Positions 25,633 to 34,300 of a DNA stretch of 47,953 bases are shown here, piece after piece. This stretch comes from Gammaproteobacteria bacterium (lineage in GTDB: Bacteria; Pseudomonadota; Gammaproteobacteria; Steroidobacterales; Woeseiaceae). The notes beneath the pieces are model-generated. The model was not told the origin of the DNA, did not search any database, and worked only from the letters and a program-made list of their open reading frames with translations. The stretch spans positions 1 to 47,953 of the forward strand of contig JAACFE010000008.1 of NCBI GenBank assembly GCA_009937525.1. Reading direction: 5' to 3'. Position numbers and translations under genes: made by a program. Within the stretch, counting starts at the first letter, position 1, and each line of letters opens with the position of its first letter.

Positions 25633-27180
25633 ATGGCGGAAGAACAAGAACAAGCTAAGAAACCCGGCCTGACGACACGGATGCTCGCGACCGTCGAGCG
25701 CGTGGGCAACAAGCTCCCGGATCCGGCGGTGCTGTTCATCGCGCTGCTCTTCATCGTCTGGGTGCTGTCCTGGCTGCTTTCCTACGTCACCTTCGGCGTC
25801 ATCGACCCGCGCTCGAACGAGCCGCTCGTCATCAACAACCTGCTTGCGCCCAGAGCCCTCACCGAGTTCCTCTCGGTCATGGTGACGAACTTCGTGCATT
25901 TTCACCCCGTGGGTGTGGTGCTGGTCGCGATGCTCGGCATCGGCGTCGCGGAACACACGGGTTTTATCAACTCGGCGATCCGCTCCCTGCTGAACGTGAC
26001 GCCCATGAAGCTGCTGACGCCGATGGTCATCCTGGTCGGTATCGTTTCGCACTCCGCTGTCGACGCGGGCTACGTGCTCGTCATCCCGCTGGGCGGCGTC
26101 ATCTTCTACGCGGCAGGCCGCCATCCGCTGGCCGGCATCGCCGCCGCGTTTGCCGGCGTGTCCGGCGGCTTCTCCGCCAACTTCGTGCCATCGTCACTCG
26201 ACCCGCTGCTGCAGGGCCTGACCCAGGCCGGCGCGCAGATTCTCGATCCGGACATTCTCGTCAACCCGCTCAACAACTATTTCTTCACGACCGCATCGTC
26301 GATCCTGATCATCGGCCTTGGCTGGTACATAACGGACAAAATCGTCGAACCACGCATCTCTGGCACCGAGATCGATGGCGACGCGGAAGACCTTCCGGAG
26401 ATGCACGACCTGCAGCCGAACGAGCGCAGGGGACTGCGCTGGGCGCTCGTCGCAATGGTGCTCGGCCTCATCGTGCTGTTCGTGACTGCCCTGCCGGAGG
26501 GCTCCGCGTGGCGAACTCCCGCGGGAGAACTCACGTCGTTCAGTTCGCCGATGATGCGCGCGATCGTGTCGCTGATCTTCCTGCTGTTCCTGGTGCCCGG
26601 CGTCGTCTACGGCATCGTCGCCGGAACGATGAAGAGCTCGAAGGACGTGATCGAAGGCATGACTCACGCCATGCACGGCATGGCGTATTACCTGGTCATC
26701 ATGTTCTTCATCGCCCAGTTCGTGTACGCATTCGGCCAATCGAACCTCGGCGTGCTGCTGGCGCTCGAAGGCGCCAACTTCCTCAAGGCAATGGCCGCGC
26801 CGGCCTCGATTACCATCGTCGGCATCGTGATACTCACCGCATTCGTCAACATCTTCGTCGGCTCCGCCAGCGGCAAGTGGGGGCTGCTCGCGCCGATCTT
26901 CGTGCCCATGCTCATGTCGCTCGGCATCTCGCCGGACCTGACGCAGGCCGCGTACCGCGTCGGCGATTCGAGCACCAACATCATCACGCCTCTGATGCCG
27001 TATTTCCCGCTGGTCGTCGTCTACTGCCAGCGCTACGTGAAGAACACCGGCATCGGCACCCTGACGGCGATGATGCTGCCGTATTCGGTGACCTTCCTTA
27101 TCCTCTGGACCCTGTTCCTGCTGGCGTACTACGCGATCGGCCTGCCCCTGGGCATACAGGCCAGCTACACCTATCCCTGA
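25633..27180 (+). CDS. AbgT family transporter
   Basis: A 515-residue integral membrane protein of the AbgT family. Signatures are RVGNKLPDPAVLFIALLFIVW at the N-terminus, GVAEHTGFINSAIR, SHSAVDAGYVLVIPLGG, GFSANFVPSSLDPLLQG and VGSASGKWGLLAPIFVPM. E. coli AbgT imports p-aminobenzoyl-glutamate, whereas relatives YdaH and MtrF export antimetabolites such as sulfonamides. Which applies here cannot be told; no abgAB hydrolase genes are adjacent. It precedes the HerA-like gene by 9 bp. Confidence 0.93.
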   Translation: MAEEQEQAKKPGLTTRMLATVERVGNKLPDPAVLFIALLFIVWVLSWLLSYVTFGVIDPRSNEPLVINNLLAPRALTEFLSVMVTNFVHFHPVGVVLVAMLGIGVAEHTGFINSAIRSLLNVTPMKLLTPMVILVGIVSHSAVDAGYVLVIPLGGVIFYAAGRHPLAGIAAAFAGVSGGFSANFVPSSLDPLLQGLTQAGAQILDPDILVNPLNNYFFTTASSILIIGLGWYITDKIVEPRISGTEIDGDAEDLPEMHDLQPNERRGLRWALVAMVLGLIVLFVTALPEGSAWRTPAGELTSFSSPMMRAIVSLIFLLFLVPGVVYGIVAGTMKSSKDVIEGMTHAMHGMAYYLVIMFFIAQFVYAFGQSNLGVLLALEGANFLKAMAAPASITIVGIVILTAFVNIFVGSASGKWGLLAPIFVPMLMSLGISPDLTQAAYRVGDSSTNIITPLMPYFPLVVVYCQRYVKNTGIGTLTAMMLPYSVTFLILWTLFLLAYYAIGLPLGIQASYTYP

Positions 27181-27189
27181 GGACGAACA

Positions 27190-29592
27190 ATGGCCATGCC
27201 GGACTTCGAAAAACTCGGCAGCTTCTATCTCGGCAAGCGCCACGACCCGAGCTCGGACTCGCTCACGGACGAGCTCGTGCTTTACGACTCGAAGGACCTG
27301 ACGACCCATGCCGTGATTATCGGCATGACGGGCTCCGGCAAGACGGGGCTCGGCATCGGCCTGCTGGAAGAGGCCGCCCTGGACCACATTCCGGTCATCG
27401 CCATCGATCCCAAGGGTGACATGGGCAACCTGCTGCTGACCTTCCCGAAGCTCGCGCCCCGGGATTTCCAGCCATGGGTCAACCCGCGCAGCGCGAGCGA
27501 CAAGGGACAGACCGTCGAGGAATACGCCGCGGCGCAGGCGGCACTGTGGAAGAAGGGCCTCGGTGAATGGGGCCAGTCGGGCGACCGCATTTCCAGGCTC
27601 CGCGCGAGTACCGACATGGCCATCTACACGCCGGGCAGTAATGCCGGGCTACCGGTGTCGGTGCTGAAGTCGTTTGCCGCTCCGGAAGCGGCGCTCATGG
27701 ATGACGTCGACCTGTACCGCGAGCGCGTGCAGGCGACCGCCACCGGCATCCTGACCCTGCTGGGAATCGACGCGGACCCGGTCGCCAGCCGGGAACACAT
27801 ACTCATTTCGCGCCTGCTCGATCATGCCTGGCAGGATAGCCGGGAACTCGACATCGCGGCCCTGATCGCGGCCATCCAGAACCCGCCGTTCACCACGATC
27901 GGCGTCATGGGGCTCGACGCGTTCTTCCCGGAGAAAGACCGCTTCGCGCTCGCGATGCGACTCAACAACCTGCTCGCGGCCCCCGGTTTCGAGGCCTGGA
28001 TGCAGGGCGAACCGCTGATTGCAAGGAATCTGCTCTACACGGCCGAGGGCAAGCCGCGGATTTCGGTGCTGTCCATCGCGCACCTGGACGATGCGTCACG
28101 GATGTTCTTCGTGTCCATGCTGCTGAACGAGATCATCGCCTGGATGCGGGCCCAGCCGGGCACGTCGAGCCTGCGTGCAATTCTCTACATGGACGAAATC
28201 TTCGGCTTCATGCCTCCGGTCGCGAACCCGCCGACCAAATCGCTGTTTCTGACACTCCTGAAACAGGCGCGCGCGTACGGCCTCGGCCTGGTCCTCGCAA
28301 CGCAGAACCCCGTCGATCTCGATTACAAGGGCCTGTCGAACACGGGCACCTGGTTTATCGGGCGACTGCAGACGGAACGCGACAAGGCCAGGGTCATGGA
28401 GGGCCTCGAGGGCGCAAGCCAGCGCGACTTCGACAAACAGGCGATGGAGCGAACGCTCGCGGGCCTCGGCAAGCGCCGATTCCTGCTGCACAACGTACAC
28501 GAGGACGAGCCCGTCGTATTCGGAACGCGCTGGGTAATGTCGTATCTCGCGGGTCCGCTCACGCGGGACCAGATCCGCGCACTCATGGGCAAGGCCAGGA
28601 AAGCCGCCGCCGCGGGCAAGGCAGGGACCGCGAAACCGCAGGGGAAGAGTGCGTCGGACGCACCGGCGCTGCCGCCCGGCATCGATCAGTACTTCGTGCC
28701 CGGCGGGACCGGGGAAGTCACGTATTTCCCGCGCCTGGTCGGCGGCGCCAGCCTGGTATTTTCGAACGCGCGTTACCAGGTCGAAGACGAACGCAACGTC
28801 GTGTACACCGTCGAGATCGAGGACGCTCCGGTGCCCGTCGAGTGGGACAACGCGGAACGCCTGGACATGCAGATCGAAGCCCTGGCCACCAACGCGGCGA
28901 CCGGCGCTTCGTACGCGGAACTGCCGGGCCCCGCTGCAACCGTAAAGCAGTATGCAGCCTGGCAGCGCGACTTCAAGCGCTGGCTGCGCCATAGCGAGAC
29001 CGTCACCCTTTACCGCAACAAGCGCTTCCGGCTGACCTCCTCACCGGGCGAGTCCGAAGGCGATTTCCGCATCCGCCTGCAGGCGCTTGCCAGCGAAAAG
29101 CGCGACCAGGCGATTGCCAGGCTCCGCAAGCGTTACGCGGGCAAGACGACGACCCTGGAGAATCGCCTGTTGCGGGCGGAACAGGCCATCGCGCGCGAGC
29201 AACAACAGGCGAGCAAGAAGACACTGGATACGGCGGTTTCCATCGGAACCGCAATACTCGGCGCGGTCCTCGGCCGGAAGCGGCTCTCGACGACCTCGGC
29301 GAGCCGCGTCGGCACGGCGATCAAGACGGCCGGCGGTGCGCGCAAGGAGGCGGCCGACGTGGCCCGCGCGAAACAAACGGCCACGAAGGTCCGCGCCGAC
29401 CTCGAAGCACTGAACCGGCAACTCGAAAAAGAGGTCGATGCGCTGGATACGGCCTTCGATGCCCAGGCCGAAGAGCTGGAGGAGATGGTCGTTCGGGCGA
29501 AGACGACGGACGTACATGTCCCGGTGCTCGCGCTCGCGTGGATGCCGTATTCCCCCGACTCCAAGGGCCGGCTGCGGCCCGCCTGGGGTTAG
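27190..29592 (+). CDS. HerA-like/DUF87 P-loop ATPase with C-terminal coiled-coil
   Basis: An 800-residue ATPase of the HerA/FtsK superfamily. Walker A is VIIGMTGSGKTGLGIGLLEEA (about 37-57). The next strand gives VIAIDPKGDMGNLL, Walker B is RAILYMDEIFGFMPP, and a sensor-like segment LVLATQNPVDLDYKGLSNTGTWFIGR follows. From about residue 600 on it has a charged, coiled-coil-rich region (EKRDQAIARLRKRY ... LEALNRQLEKEVDAL) with a small glycine-rich hydrophobic patch (GTAILGAVLG). The end, VLALAWMPYSPDSKGRL, is compact. Such stand-alone proteins are common in proteobacteria but their function is not settled. Co-transcription with abgT is likely. Confidence 0.8.
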   Translation: MAMPDFEKLGSFYLGKRHDPSSDSLTDELVLYDSKDLTTHAVIIGMTGSGKTGLGIGLLEEAALDHIPVIAIDPKGDMGNLLLTFPKLAPRDFQPWVNPRSASDKGQTVEEYAAAQAALWKKGLGEWGQSGDRISRLRASTDMAIYTPGSNAGLPVSVLKSFAAPEAALMDDVDLYRERVQATATGILTLLGIDADPVASREHILISRLLDHAWQDSRELDIAALIAAIQNPPFTTIGVMGLDAFFPEKDRFALAMRLNNLLAAPGFEAWMQGEPLIARNLLYTAEGKPRISVLSIAHLDDASRMFFVSMLLNEIIAWMRAQPGTSSLRAILYMDEIFGFMPPVANPPTKSLFLTLLKQARAYGLGLVLATQNPVDLDYKGLSNTGTWFIGRLQTERDKARVMEGLEGASQRDFDKQAMERTLAGLGKRRFLLHNVHEDEPVVFGTRWVMSYLAGPLTRDQIRALMGKARKAAAAGKAGTAKPQGKSASDAPALPPGIDQYFVPGGTGEVTYFPRLVGGASLVFSNARYQVEDERNVVYTVEIEDAPVPVEWDNAERLDMQIEALATNAATGASYAELPGPAATVKQYAAWQRDFKRWLRHSETVTLYRNKRFRLTSSPGESEGDFRIRLQALASEKRDQAIARLRKRYAGKTTTLENRLLRAEQAIAREQQQASKKTLDTAVSIGTAILGAVLGRKRLSTTSASRVGTAIKTAGGARKEAADVARAKQTATKVRADLEALNRQLEKEVDALDTAFDAQAEELEEMVVRAKTTDVHVPVLALAWMPYSPDSKGRLRPAWG

Positions 29593-29618
29593 GCGGACCC
29601 GACGACCGAAAAGCTCGT

Positions 29619-30515
29619 CTAATCCCCTATGCAGGCGCCTGCATAGGCCTTGATGACGCCCGCGTTTTCGAGCTGGCACTCGTTGTCATAGGTGATGCCG
29701 TCGATCCCGCACACCGGCAGGTAGACGCGCGGACAGTTGCGTCCCTGCTCCTCGCACATGCCGGCATAGTCGATCCGCGTGCCGCGCCGCTCCGCATAGC
29801 AGGCATTTGCGTAAGTCAGGTTGTCGGCGCCACAGACGGGAACGAACAGGTTCGGGCACGGTCGCTGGTTGCAGATGCCGACCGTGTAGCTCGTGATTCC
29901 GGCCTTGTCGGCAAGACATGCGCTGTCGTAGGTCACACCGTCGTTTCCACAGACGGGCGCGTAGACCGTCGGGCAATTATCGACGTCGCATGCGCTGGCT
30001 CGCTGCACGGGTACCCGGTCCACGTTTGCTTCGCAGCGGTTCAGATAGGTGCGGCCGTTCATCCCGCAGACCGGGTCCGGTACAGCCGGACAACCGCTGG
30101 GCGCACATGCGCCGAGCCCGGCGATTTCGATGCCGGACTTCGCCGCGAAACACTCGTTAATGTACGTGTTTCCATCGATGCCGCAGACCGGGTCGTATTC
30201 TTCGCTGCATTCCCGGGGCGTCATCTGCGATTCGTCTTCGTCCTGCGCCTCCTCGGCAGCGTCGCCGGAGCCGTTGTCAACGGTCTCTCCGTTGGTCGCC
30301 GCCGGACATTCGCCCCCGGCAACGATCTCCACCCCCGCCACGTTGGCAACGCATTCGTTGCTGTAGGTCTTGCCGTCCGCCCCGCAGACCGGCGTGTAAT
30401 CCATGGTGCAGGCGACATCGTCGGCCTGCGCCAGCACCAACACCGGGCCATCGGCCGCGACGACGGGCAATGCCAGCAGGCACGTGGCGGCACACGCAAT
30501 AACTCGGTTCATCAT
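29619..30515 (-). CDS. Secreted protein with six Kazal-type inhibitor domains
   Basis: A 298-residue exported protein (signal about 1-21). Six modules all keep the spacing C-x7-C-x10-C-x14-C with a PVCG-x-(D/N)-x-x-TY core. Cysteines begin at residues 36, 103, 142, 181, 220 and 261. This is the four-cysteine Kazal form: the classical first and fifth cysteines are lacking. By alignment to avian ovomucoid the P1 residues would be Met, Glu, Ala, Thr, Asn and Arg, so different proteases may be targeted. An acidic linker of about 30 residues separates domains 1 and 2. Its ATG overlaps the yibQ stop (ATGA), placing it last in envC-ctpA-yibQ. A 22-bp palindrome covers its 3' end. Confidence 0.88.
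   Translation of the reverse strand: MMNRVIACAATCLLALPVVAADGPVLVLAQADDVACTMDYTPVCGADGKTYSNECVANVAGVEIVAGGECPAATNGETVDNGSGDAAEEAQDEDESQMTPRECSEEYDPVCGIDGNTYINECFAAKSGIEIAGLGACAPSGCPAVPDPVCGMNGRTYLNRCEANVDRVPVQRASACDVDNCPTVYAPVCGNDGVTYDSACLADKAGITSYTVGICNQRPCPNLFVPVCGADNLTYANACYAERRGTRIDYAGMCEEQGRNCPRVYLPVCGIDGITYDNECQLENAGVIKAYAGACIGD
29626..29647. repeat. 22-bp perfect palindrome at the 3' end of the Kazal gene
   Basis: CCTATGCAGGC directly followed by its reverse complement GCCTGCATAGG. It encodes the last residues of the Kazal protein (AYAGACIG) and lies about 35 bp beyond the convergent HerA-like gene. It may slow transcription from either side; there is no T-run. Confidence 0.6.
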
Positions 30516-31252
30516 CGCTGAAAGTCTATCAGTTCACGGAGTGGTACCAGCTGTATCCCTTCTTCGACAAGACCCGGTATCGCGTGTTCCAGGAACGCCA
30601 GGGTGTCCGGATACGGGTGGCCGATGCCGACGGCAAGCCCCTGCTCCCGCGCCAGTGCCTTGAGCCGCTCGAATTCCTTCGCGACGTTTTCGGGTGCCGG
30701 ATTCGAATCCAGGAACACGTCCCGCTTGATCGCCGGCACGCCCCGCTCCGAAGCGATCTGCAGCGCGACGCTGTGTTGCGTGGTGTAGCTGTCGACGAAG
30801 TAGAGGCCGCCGGCGCGGAGGATTTCCTCCATCAGCCAGCCCATGTGGCCCGGGTGACGTGTCAACAGGCTGCCGCGATGGCTGTTCACGCCCACCGCGA
30901 AAGGGACGGATGCCATCGCGTTAGCGAAGGTGTCGGCAAATGCTTCACGGGTCGTGTCGAGCGTGATCGAGCCCGGCTCCGCCGCGCCATCATGATCTAC
31001 CGACTGCAGTGGCAGATGCAGAAGCACTTCCTTGCCGCGTTCCCATGCTGCCCACGCCAGCTGGGTCGCCCTCGGCGTGCCGGGCAGAATCGCGCAGACC
31101 ACCGGGCCCGGTAACTCCACCGCGCGACGACCTGCGGCCATCTGGTAGCCCAGGTCGTCGATGATGATCGCGATGCGCGGCGCGGACTGAGCGAAGCTCT
31201 GCGACGCGAACAGGAAGAGGATCGCGGTAACGCGGAATTGTGCGAACGTCAT
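30512..31252 (-). CDS. yibQ: Divergent polysaccharide deacetylase family protein (YibQ-like)
   Basis: A 246-residue exported protein (signal about 1-21, ending SFAQ). It has the family fold signatures RIAIIIDDLGYQ, VVCAILPGTPRATQLA, EVLLHLPLQS and VGVNSHRGSLLT. The DD and H residues recall the metal site of NodB-type deacetylases, but the catalytic role of this divergent group is unproven. It normally neighbours envC. Both ends are translationally coupled: its ATG overlaps the ctpA stop and its stop overlaps the Kazal ATG. Confidence 0.88.
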   Translation of the reverse strand: MTFAQFRVTAILFLFASQSFAQSAPRIAIIIDDLGYQMAAGRRAVELPGPVVCAILPGTPRATQLAWAAWERGKEVLLHLPLQSVDHDGAAEPGSITLDTTREAFADTFANAMASVPFAVGVNSHRGSLLTRHPGHMGWLMEEILRAGGLYFVDSYTTQHSVALQIASERGVPAIKRDVFLDSNPAPENVAKEFERLKALAREQGLAVGIGHPYPDTLAFLEHAIPGLVEEGIQLVPLRELIDFQR

Positions 31253-32469
31253 TGAGCCTTGCTGTGCATCACGTCGCCGCGCTGCAGGCGATTCAGCCCT
31301 TCGAGCAGCTGTGCGTCCTGCTCGCGATCGACGAAGCCGCTCAGGCTCATGTCCGGATACCCCGGCGTGCCCTCGACGTACACGTCCGGCGTGATCCCCG
31401 TTTCATGAATGGAATCGCCCGAAGGCGTGTAATAACGAGACGTCGTCAGTTTCAGCGCCCGCCCCTGTGACAAGGGCATGACCGTCTGCACCAGACCCTT
31501 GCCGAACGTGCCGGTTCCGATAACCATCGCGCGGCCGTGGTCCTGCAGGGCGCCCGCGACGATCTCCGACGCGGACGCGGAACCTTCGTTTACCAGCACG
31601 ACGAGTTCGGCGCCGTCGAGCACGTCGCCTCGATGCGCCGACCGCGAAAAGCGGGCGTCGTTCGTGCGTCCGTCGGCCGTCACGATGACGCCGGAGTCGA
31701 GGAACAGATCGGATACGTCCACAGCGGAATCCAGCACGCCGCCCGGATTGTTGCGAAGGTCCAGTATCAGTCCGGCCAGCATGCCGCCGCTCGCTTCCTG
31801 CATGGCGTCGATGCCTCGGCTGAGTTCCCGCGCCGTGGTTTCACTGAACTGGCTCACGCGGACGTAGCCGTAGGAGGGGCCCAGCGTCTCGTAATGCACG
31901 CTCGCAACACGGATGATCTCCCGCCGCATTTCATGCTCGATGGCCTCGCCCTCGCGGAGCACCGTGATTGTGATTCGGGATCCGGCACGGCCGCGCATGC
32001 GGCCGATCGTGTCCTGCAGATGATCCGTCTCCACCGCGATGCCGTCGACGGCGACGATCTCGTCGCCGCTGCGTATCCCGGCCCGCGCCGCCGGCGATCC
32101 CGTGATGGGCGTGATAACCTTTATCGTGCCGTCGATATCCGCGACTTCTACGCCGACGCCGCTGTAACTGCCGGTCGTGCTAATACGGATGTCGCGGTAT
32201 TCGTCGGCGTCGAGGTATTGAGAGTGAGCGTCGAGGTCGCTGACCATGCCGCGAATGGCGCTTTCGAGCAGCTGGCTGTCGTCGAGCGGTTCGACATAAT
32301 CTTTCTTGACGCGCTCCATGACCTCGGCGAAAAGCCGCGCGTTCTCCCAGGCCAGCTCTTCCTCGGCGGGCGCGCGGCCGTCGGAGAGCAGGCCACCGCC
32401 GATCGAGAGGCTCAGCCCCATGACGGTTCCGATCACGACGACCAGGATAGCCCTGACTTTCAACGACAT
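31249..32469 (-). CDS. ctpA: S41 family carboxy-terminal processing peptidase
   Basis: A 406-residue periplasmic serine protease anchored by an N-terminal signal (VRAILVVVIGTVMGLSLSIG). A PDZ domain lies at about 95-180 (SYSGVGVEV ... SGDEIVAVDGI). The S41 catalytic core has LRNNPGGVLDSAVDVSDLFL, the Ser-bearing NEGSASASEIVAGAL and the Lys-bearing GTGTFGKGLVQ. CtpA-type proteases trim envelope proteins, including cell-wall hydrolases. It follows envC, whose product activates such hydrolases. Kazal inhibitors act on S1/S8 proteases, so CtpA is not an obvious target of the neighbouring Kazal protein. Confidence 0.95.
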   Translation of the reverse strand: MSLKVRAILVVVIGTVMGLSLSIGGGLLSDGRAPAEEELAWENARLFAEVMERVKKDYVEPLDDSQLLESAIRGMVSDLDAHSQYLDADEYRDIRISTTGSYSGVGVEVADIDGTIKVITPITGSPAARAGIRSGDEIVAVDGIAVETDHLQDTIGRMRGRAGSRITITVLREGEAIEHEMRREIIRVASVHYETLGPSYGYVRVSQFSETTARELSRGIDAMQEASGGMLAGLILDLRNNPGGVLDSAVDVSDLFLDSGVIVTADGRTNDARFSRSAHRGDVLDGAELVVLVNEGSASASEIVAGALQDHGRAMVIGTGTFGKGLVQTVMPLSQGRALKLTTSRYYTPSGDSIHETGITPDVYVEGTPGYPDMSLSGFVDREQDAQLLEGLNRLQRGDVMHSKAQ

Positions 32470-32574
32470 ACGCGACTCCGAGCGCCGGCCCTTTCATTGC
32501 CCGGCTGGTTCAAATGACGATACCACAGTCGGCGGGCGCTGTACTGTGAGCGCCGACAAGTTCGGCGCCCCGGT

Positions 32575-33735
32575 TCAGTCACCGGGCCTGCGGGTTACCC
32601 AGCGCCTCGGGTTCAGGGGTTGAGTGCCCTGCCGTATCTCGAAATACAGCCCCGCCTCTGTCTGCCCGCCACTGTCTCCGACCGTGGCGATTACGTCTCC
32701 CGGCGCAACCCAGTCGCCCGCGTTCTTGAGTATCGTTTCGTTGTACCCGTACAGGGTCATGTAGCCTTCCCCGTGATCGACGATAACGAGCAGCCCCATG
32801 CCGGCGAGCCAGTCGGAGAATGCGACGCGACCGTGGTACACGGAGCGGACCTCCCTCCCGCGTGGCGCAGCCAGCACGACCCCGTTCCACTTCAGCTGCC
32901 CGCCCACCCGCGGCTGGCCGAAATCGCGCAACAGGGTGCCCGCGACGGGCCAGGTGAGCCGGCCGCGGTGCTCACTGAACGGTTCCTCGGAGGTAATCGG
33001 GTAATCGGACAGGATGCTGGTCAGTTCCGCGATCAGCCGCGCGAGGTCTTTTTCCTGGGCCGCGAGCCGCTCGATTTCCCGGCCTTCGGCAGCCATCCTG
33101 TCCTTGAGCGCCGCCAGTAACGTCTGCCGCTCCTGCTGTGCCGACGCCAGTTTTTCGAGTTCCGCGCCGCGAATCCTGGCGAGGTCCGCCAGGCGCGCCT
33201 CCTCCGCGGCGACTTCGCTCTGCAGTGCCGCAAGCTCGCGAATCCTTTGCGTTACCACGGTGATGTTGTCGCTCCGGTAGTCGTTGAAGTAGCGGTAGTA
33301 GGCCATCATGCGACCGAGCTGCGCCGGGTCGCGCTGGTTCAGCAGCAGCTTGATCTTCTCCTGGCTGCCGCTCATGTACGCGGACCGGACCTGGGCCGAG
33401 AGGTGATCGGACTCGACCGCCAGCTCGGACTCGCGCTCCGCGATCGCGGCGTCGAGTTCCTGCAGGCGCCGGCCGCTGTAGGCGCGTTCCTGTTCGAGAT
33501 CCTTGAGACGCAGCCGTTTCTCGGCAATGGCGACCTCTGCTTTCTGCAGGTCCTGCGTCAGGCGGTCCCGGTCCCTGGCGCTTTTGTCCATGCTCTTCTT
33601 GAGGTCGCTGATCTTCTCGCGGACCTCCTCGAGTTCCTGCTCCTTGATCTTGGCGACGCCGGCGCCCTCTTCCTGGGCGACGGCACTCGTCGGCATGACC
33701 AGGATCAGCAGAATCAGGATGTGCAGGCGTCGCAT
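32575..33735 (-). CDS. envC: Murein hydrolase activator EnvC
   Basis: From the ATG at 33735 the product is 386 residues: a signal peptide (ending AVAQ), a long coiled-coil region (about 25-245) and a C-terminal LytM-like domain (about 265-386). The LytM zinc ligands are degenerate: the HxxxD site reads WNGVVLA and the HxH site reads GLYFEIR. So it should activate amidases at the septum rather than cut peptidoglycan itself. An upstream in-frame extension is not conserved. gpmI, often next to envC, is absent here. Confidence 0.92.
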   Translation of the reverse strand: MRRLHILILLILVMPTSAVAQEEGAGVAKIKEQELEEVREKISDLKKSMDKSARDRDRLTQDLQKAEVAIAEKRLRLKDLEQERAYSGRRLQELDAAIAERESELAVESDHLSAQVRSAYMSGSQEKIKLLLNQRDPAQLGRMMAYYRYFNDYRSDNITVVTQRIRELAALQSEVAAEEARLADLARIRGAELEKLASAQQERQTLLAALKDRMAAEGREIERLAAQEKDLARLIAELTSILSDYPITSEEPFSEHRGRLTWPVAGTLLRDFGQPRVGGQLKWNGVVLAAPRGREVRSVYHGRVAFSDWLAGMGLLVIVDHGEGYMTLYGYNETILKNAGDWVAPGDVIATVGDSGGQTEAGLYFEIRQGTQPLNPRRWVTRRPGD

Positions 33736-33782
33736 GGGCGCACAGTGTAGATCGTTTGCGGGGTATTTCCATCGCCCGGCGC

Positions 33783-33791
33783 TGCTATAAT
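33783..33791 (+). promoter_or_regulatory. Extended -10 promoter of the rhodanese-grxC-secB-gpsA operon
   Basis: TGCTATAAT is a perfect extended -10 element, 45 bp before the rhodanese ATG, with no convincing -35 (extended -10 promoters do not need one). It lies in the divergent gap with envC. Confidence 0.6.
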
Positions 33792-33836
33792 GCCGCCTTT
33801 CGACCAACCCTGCGCGGCCCGCGCACACGACGCCTC

Positions 33837-34286
33837 ATGGACAGATTATTGGAGTTCGCCGGCAACCATACTCTGCTGGTGTTTGCGCTGGTGACCAGCT
33901 TCCTGCTGGTCGTGTTCACCGAACTCAGGCGCAAGGCCACCGGTATGCTGGCGGTGGCGCCCACGGACGCGGTCAAACTCATCAACAACGATGCCGTCGT
34001 CCTGGACCTGCGCAGCGCCGAATCGTTTTCGCGCGGTCACATCGTCGGTGCCCGCAACGTTCCGATGGATGAACTCGACGGCCACCTCGAAAAACTCGCG
34101 AAGTTTCGCGACAAGCCGGTCGTCGCCGTGTGCGACGCCGGAGTGACGTCCTCCAAGGCAGTAAACACCCTGCGCAACTCGGGGTTCGAGAGTGTCTACA
34201 ACCTGAAGGGCGGCATGAGCGCGTGGGGCCAGGCAGGGCTGCCGGTAGTGTCCGGCAAGAAGACCAAGAGCAAGAGCAAGAAATAG
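33837..34286 (+). CDS. Membrane-anchored rhodanese-like protein
   Basis: From the ATG at 33837 the product is 149 residues. An N-terminal membrane helix (TLLVFALVTSFLLVVF) precedes one rhodanese domain with VLDLRSAESFSRGHIVGARNVP, the catalytic Cys in VVAVCDAGVTSSKA, and YNLKGGMSAWGQAGLPV. The tail is Lys-rich (KKTKSKSKK). It probably transfers or detoxifies sulfur; the substrate is unknown. It heads rhodanese-grxC-secB-gpsA, an order common in gammaproteobacteria. Confidence 0.9.
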   Translation: MDRLLEFAGNHTLLVFALVTSFLLVVFTELRRKATGMLAVAPTDAVKLINNDAVVLDLRSAESFSRGHIVGARNVPMDELDGHLEKLAKFRDKPVVAVCDAGVTSSKAVNTLRNSGFESVYNLKGGMSAWGQAGLPVVSGKKTKSKSKK

Positions 34287-34300
34287 GCGCCGGTTCTGCG

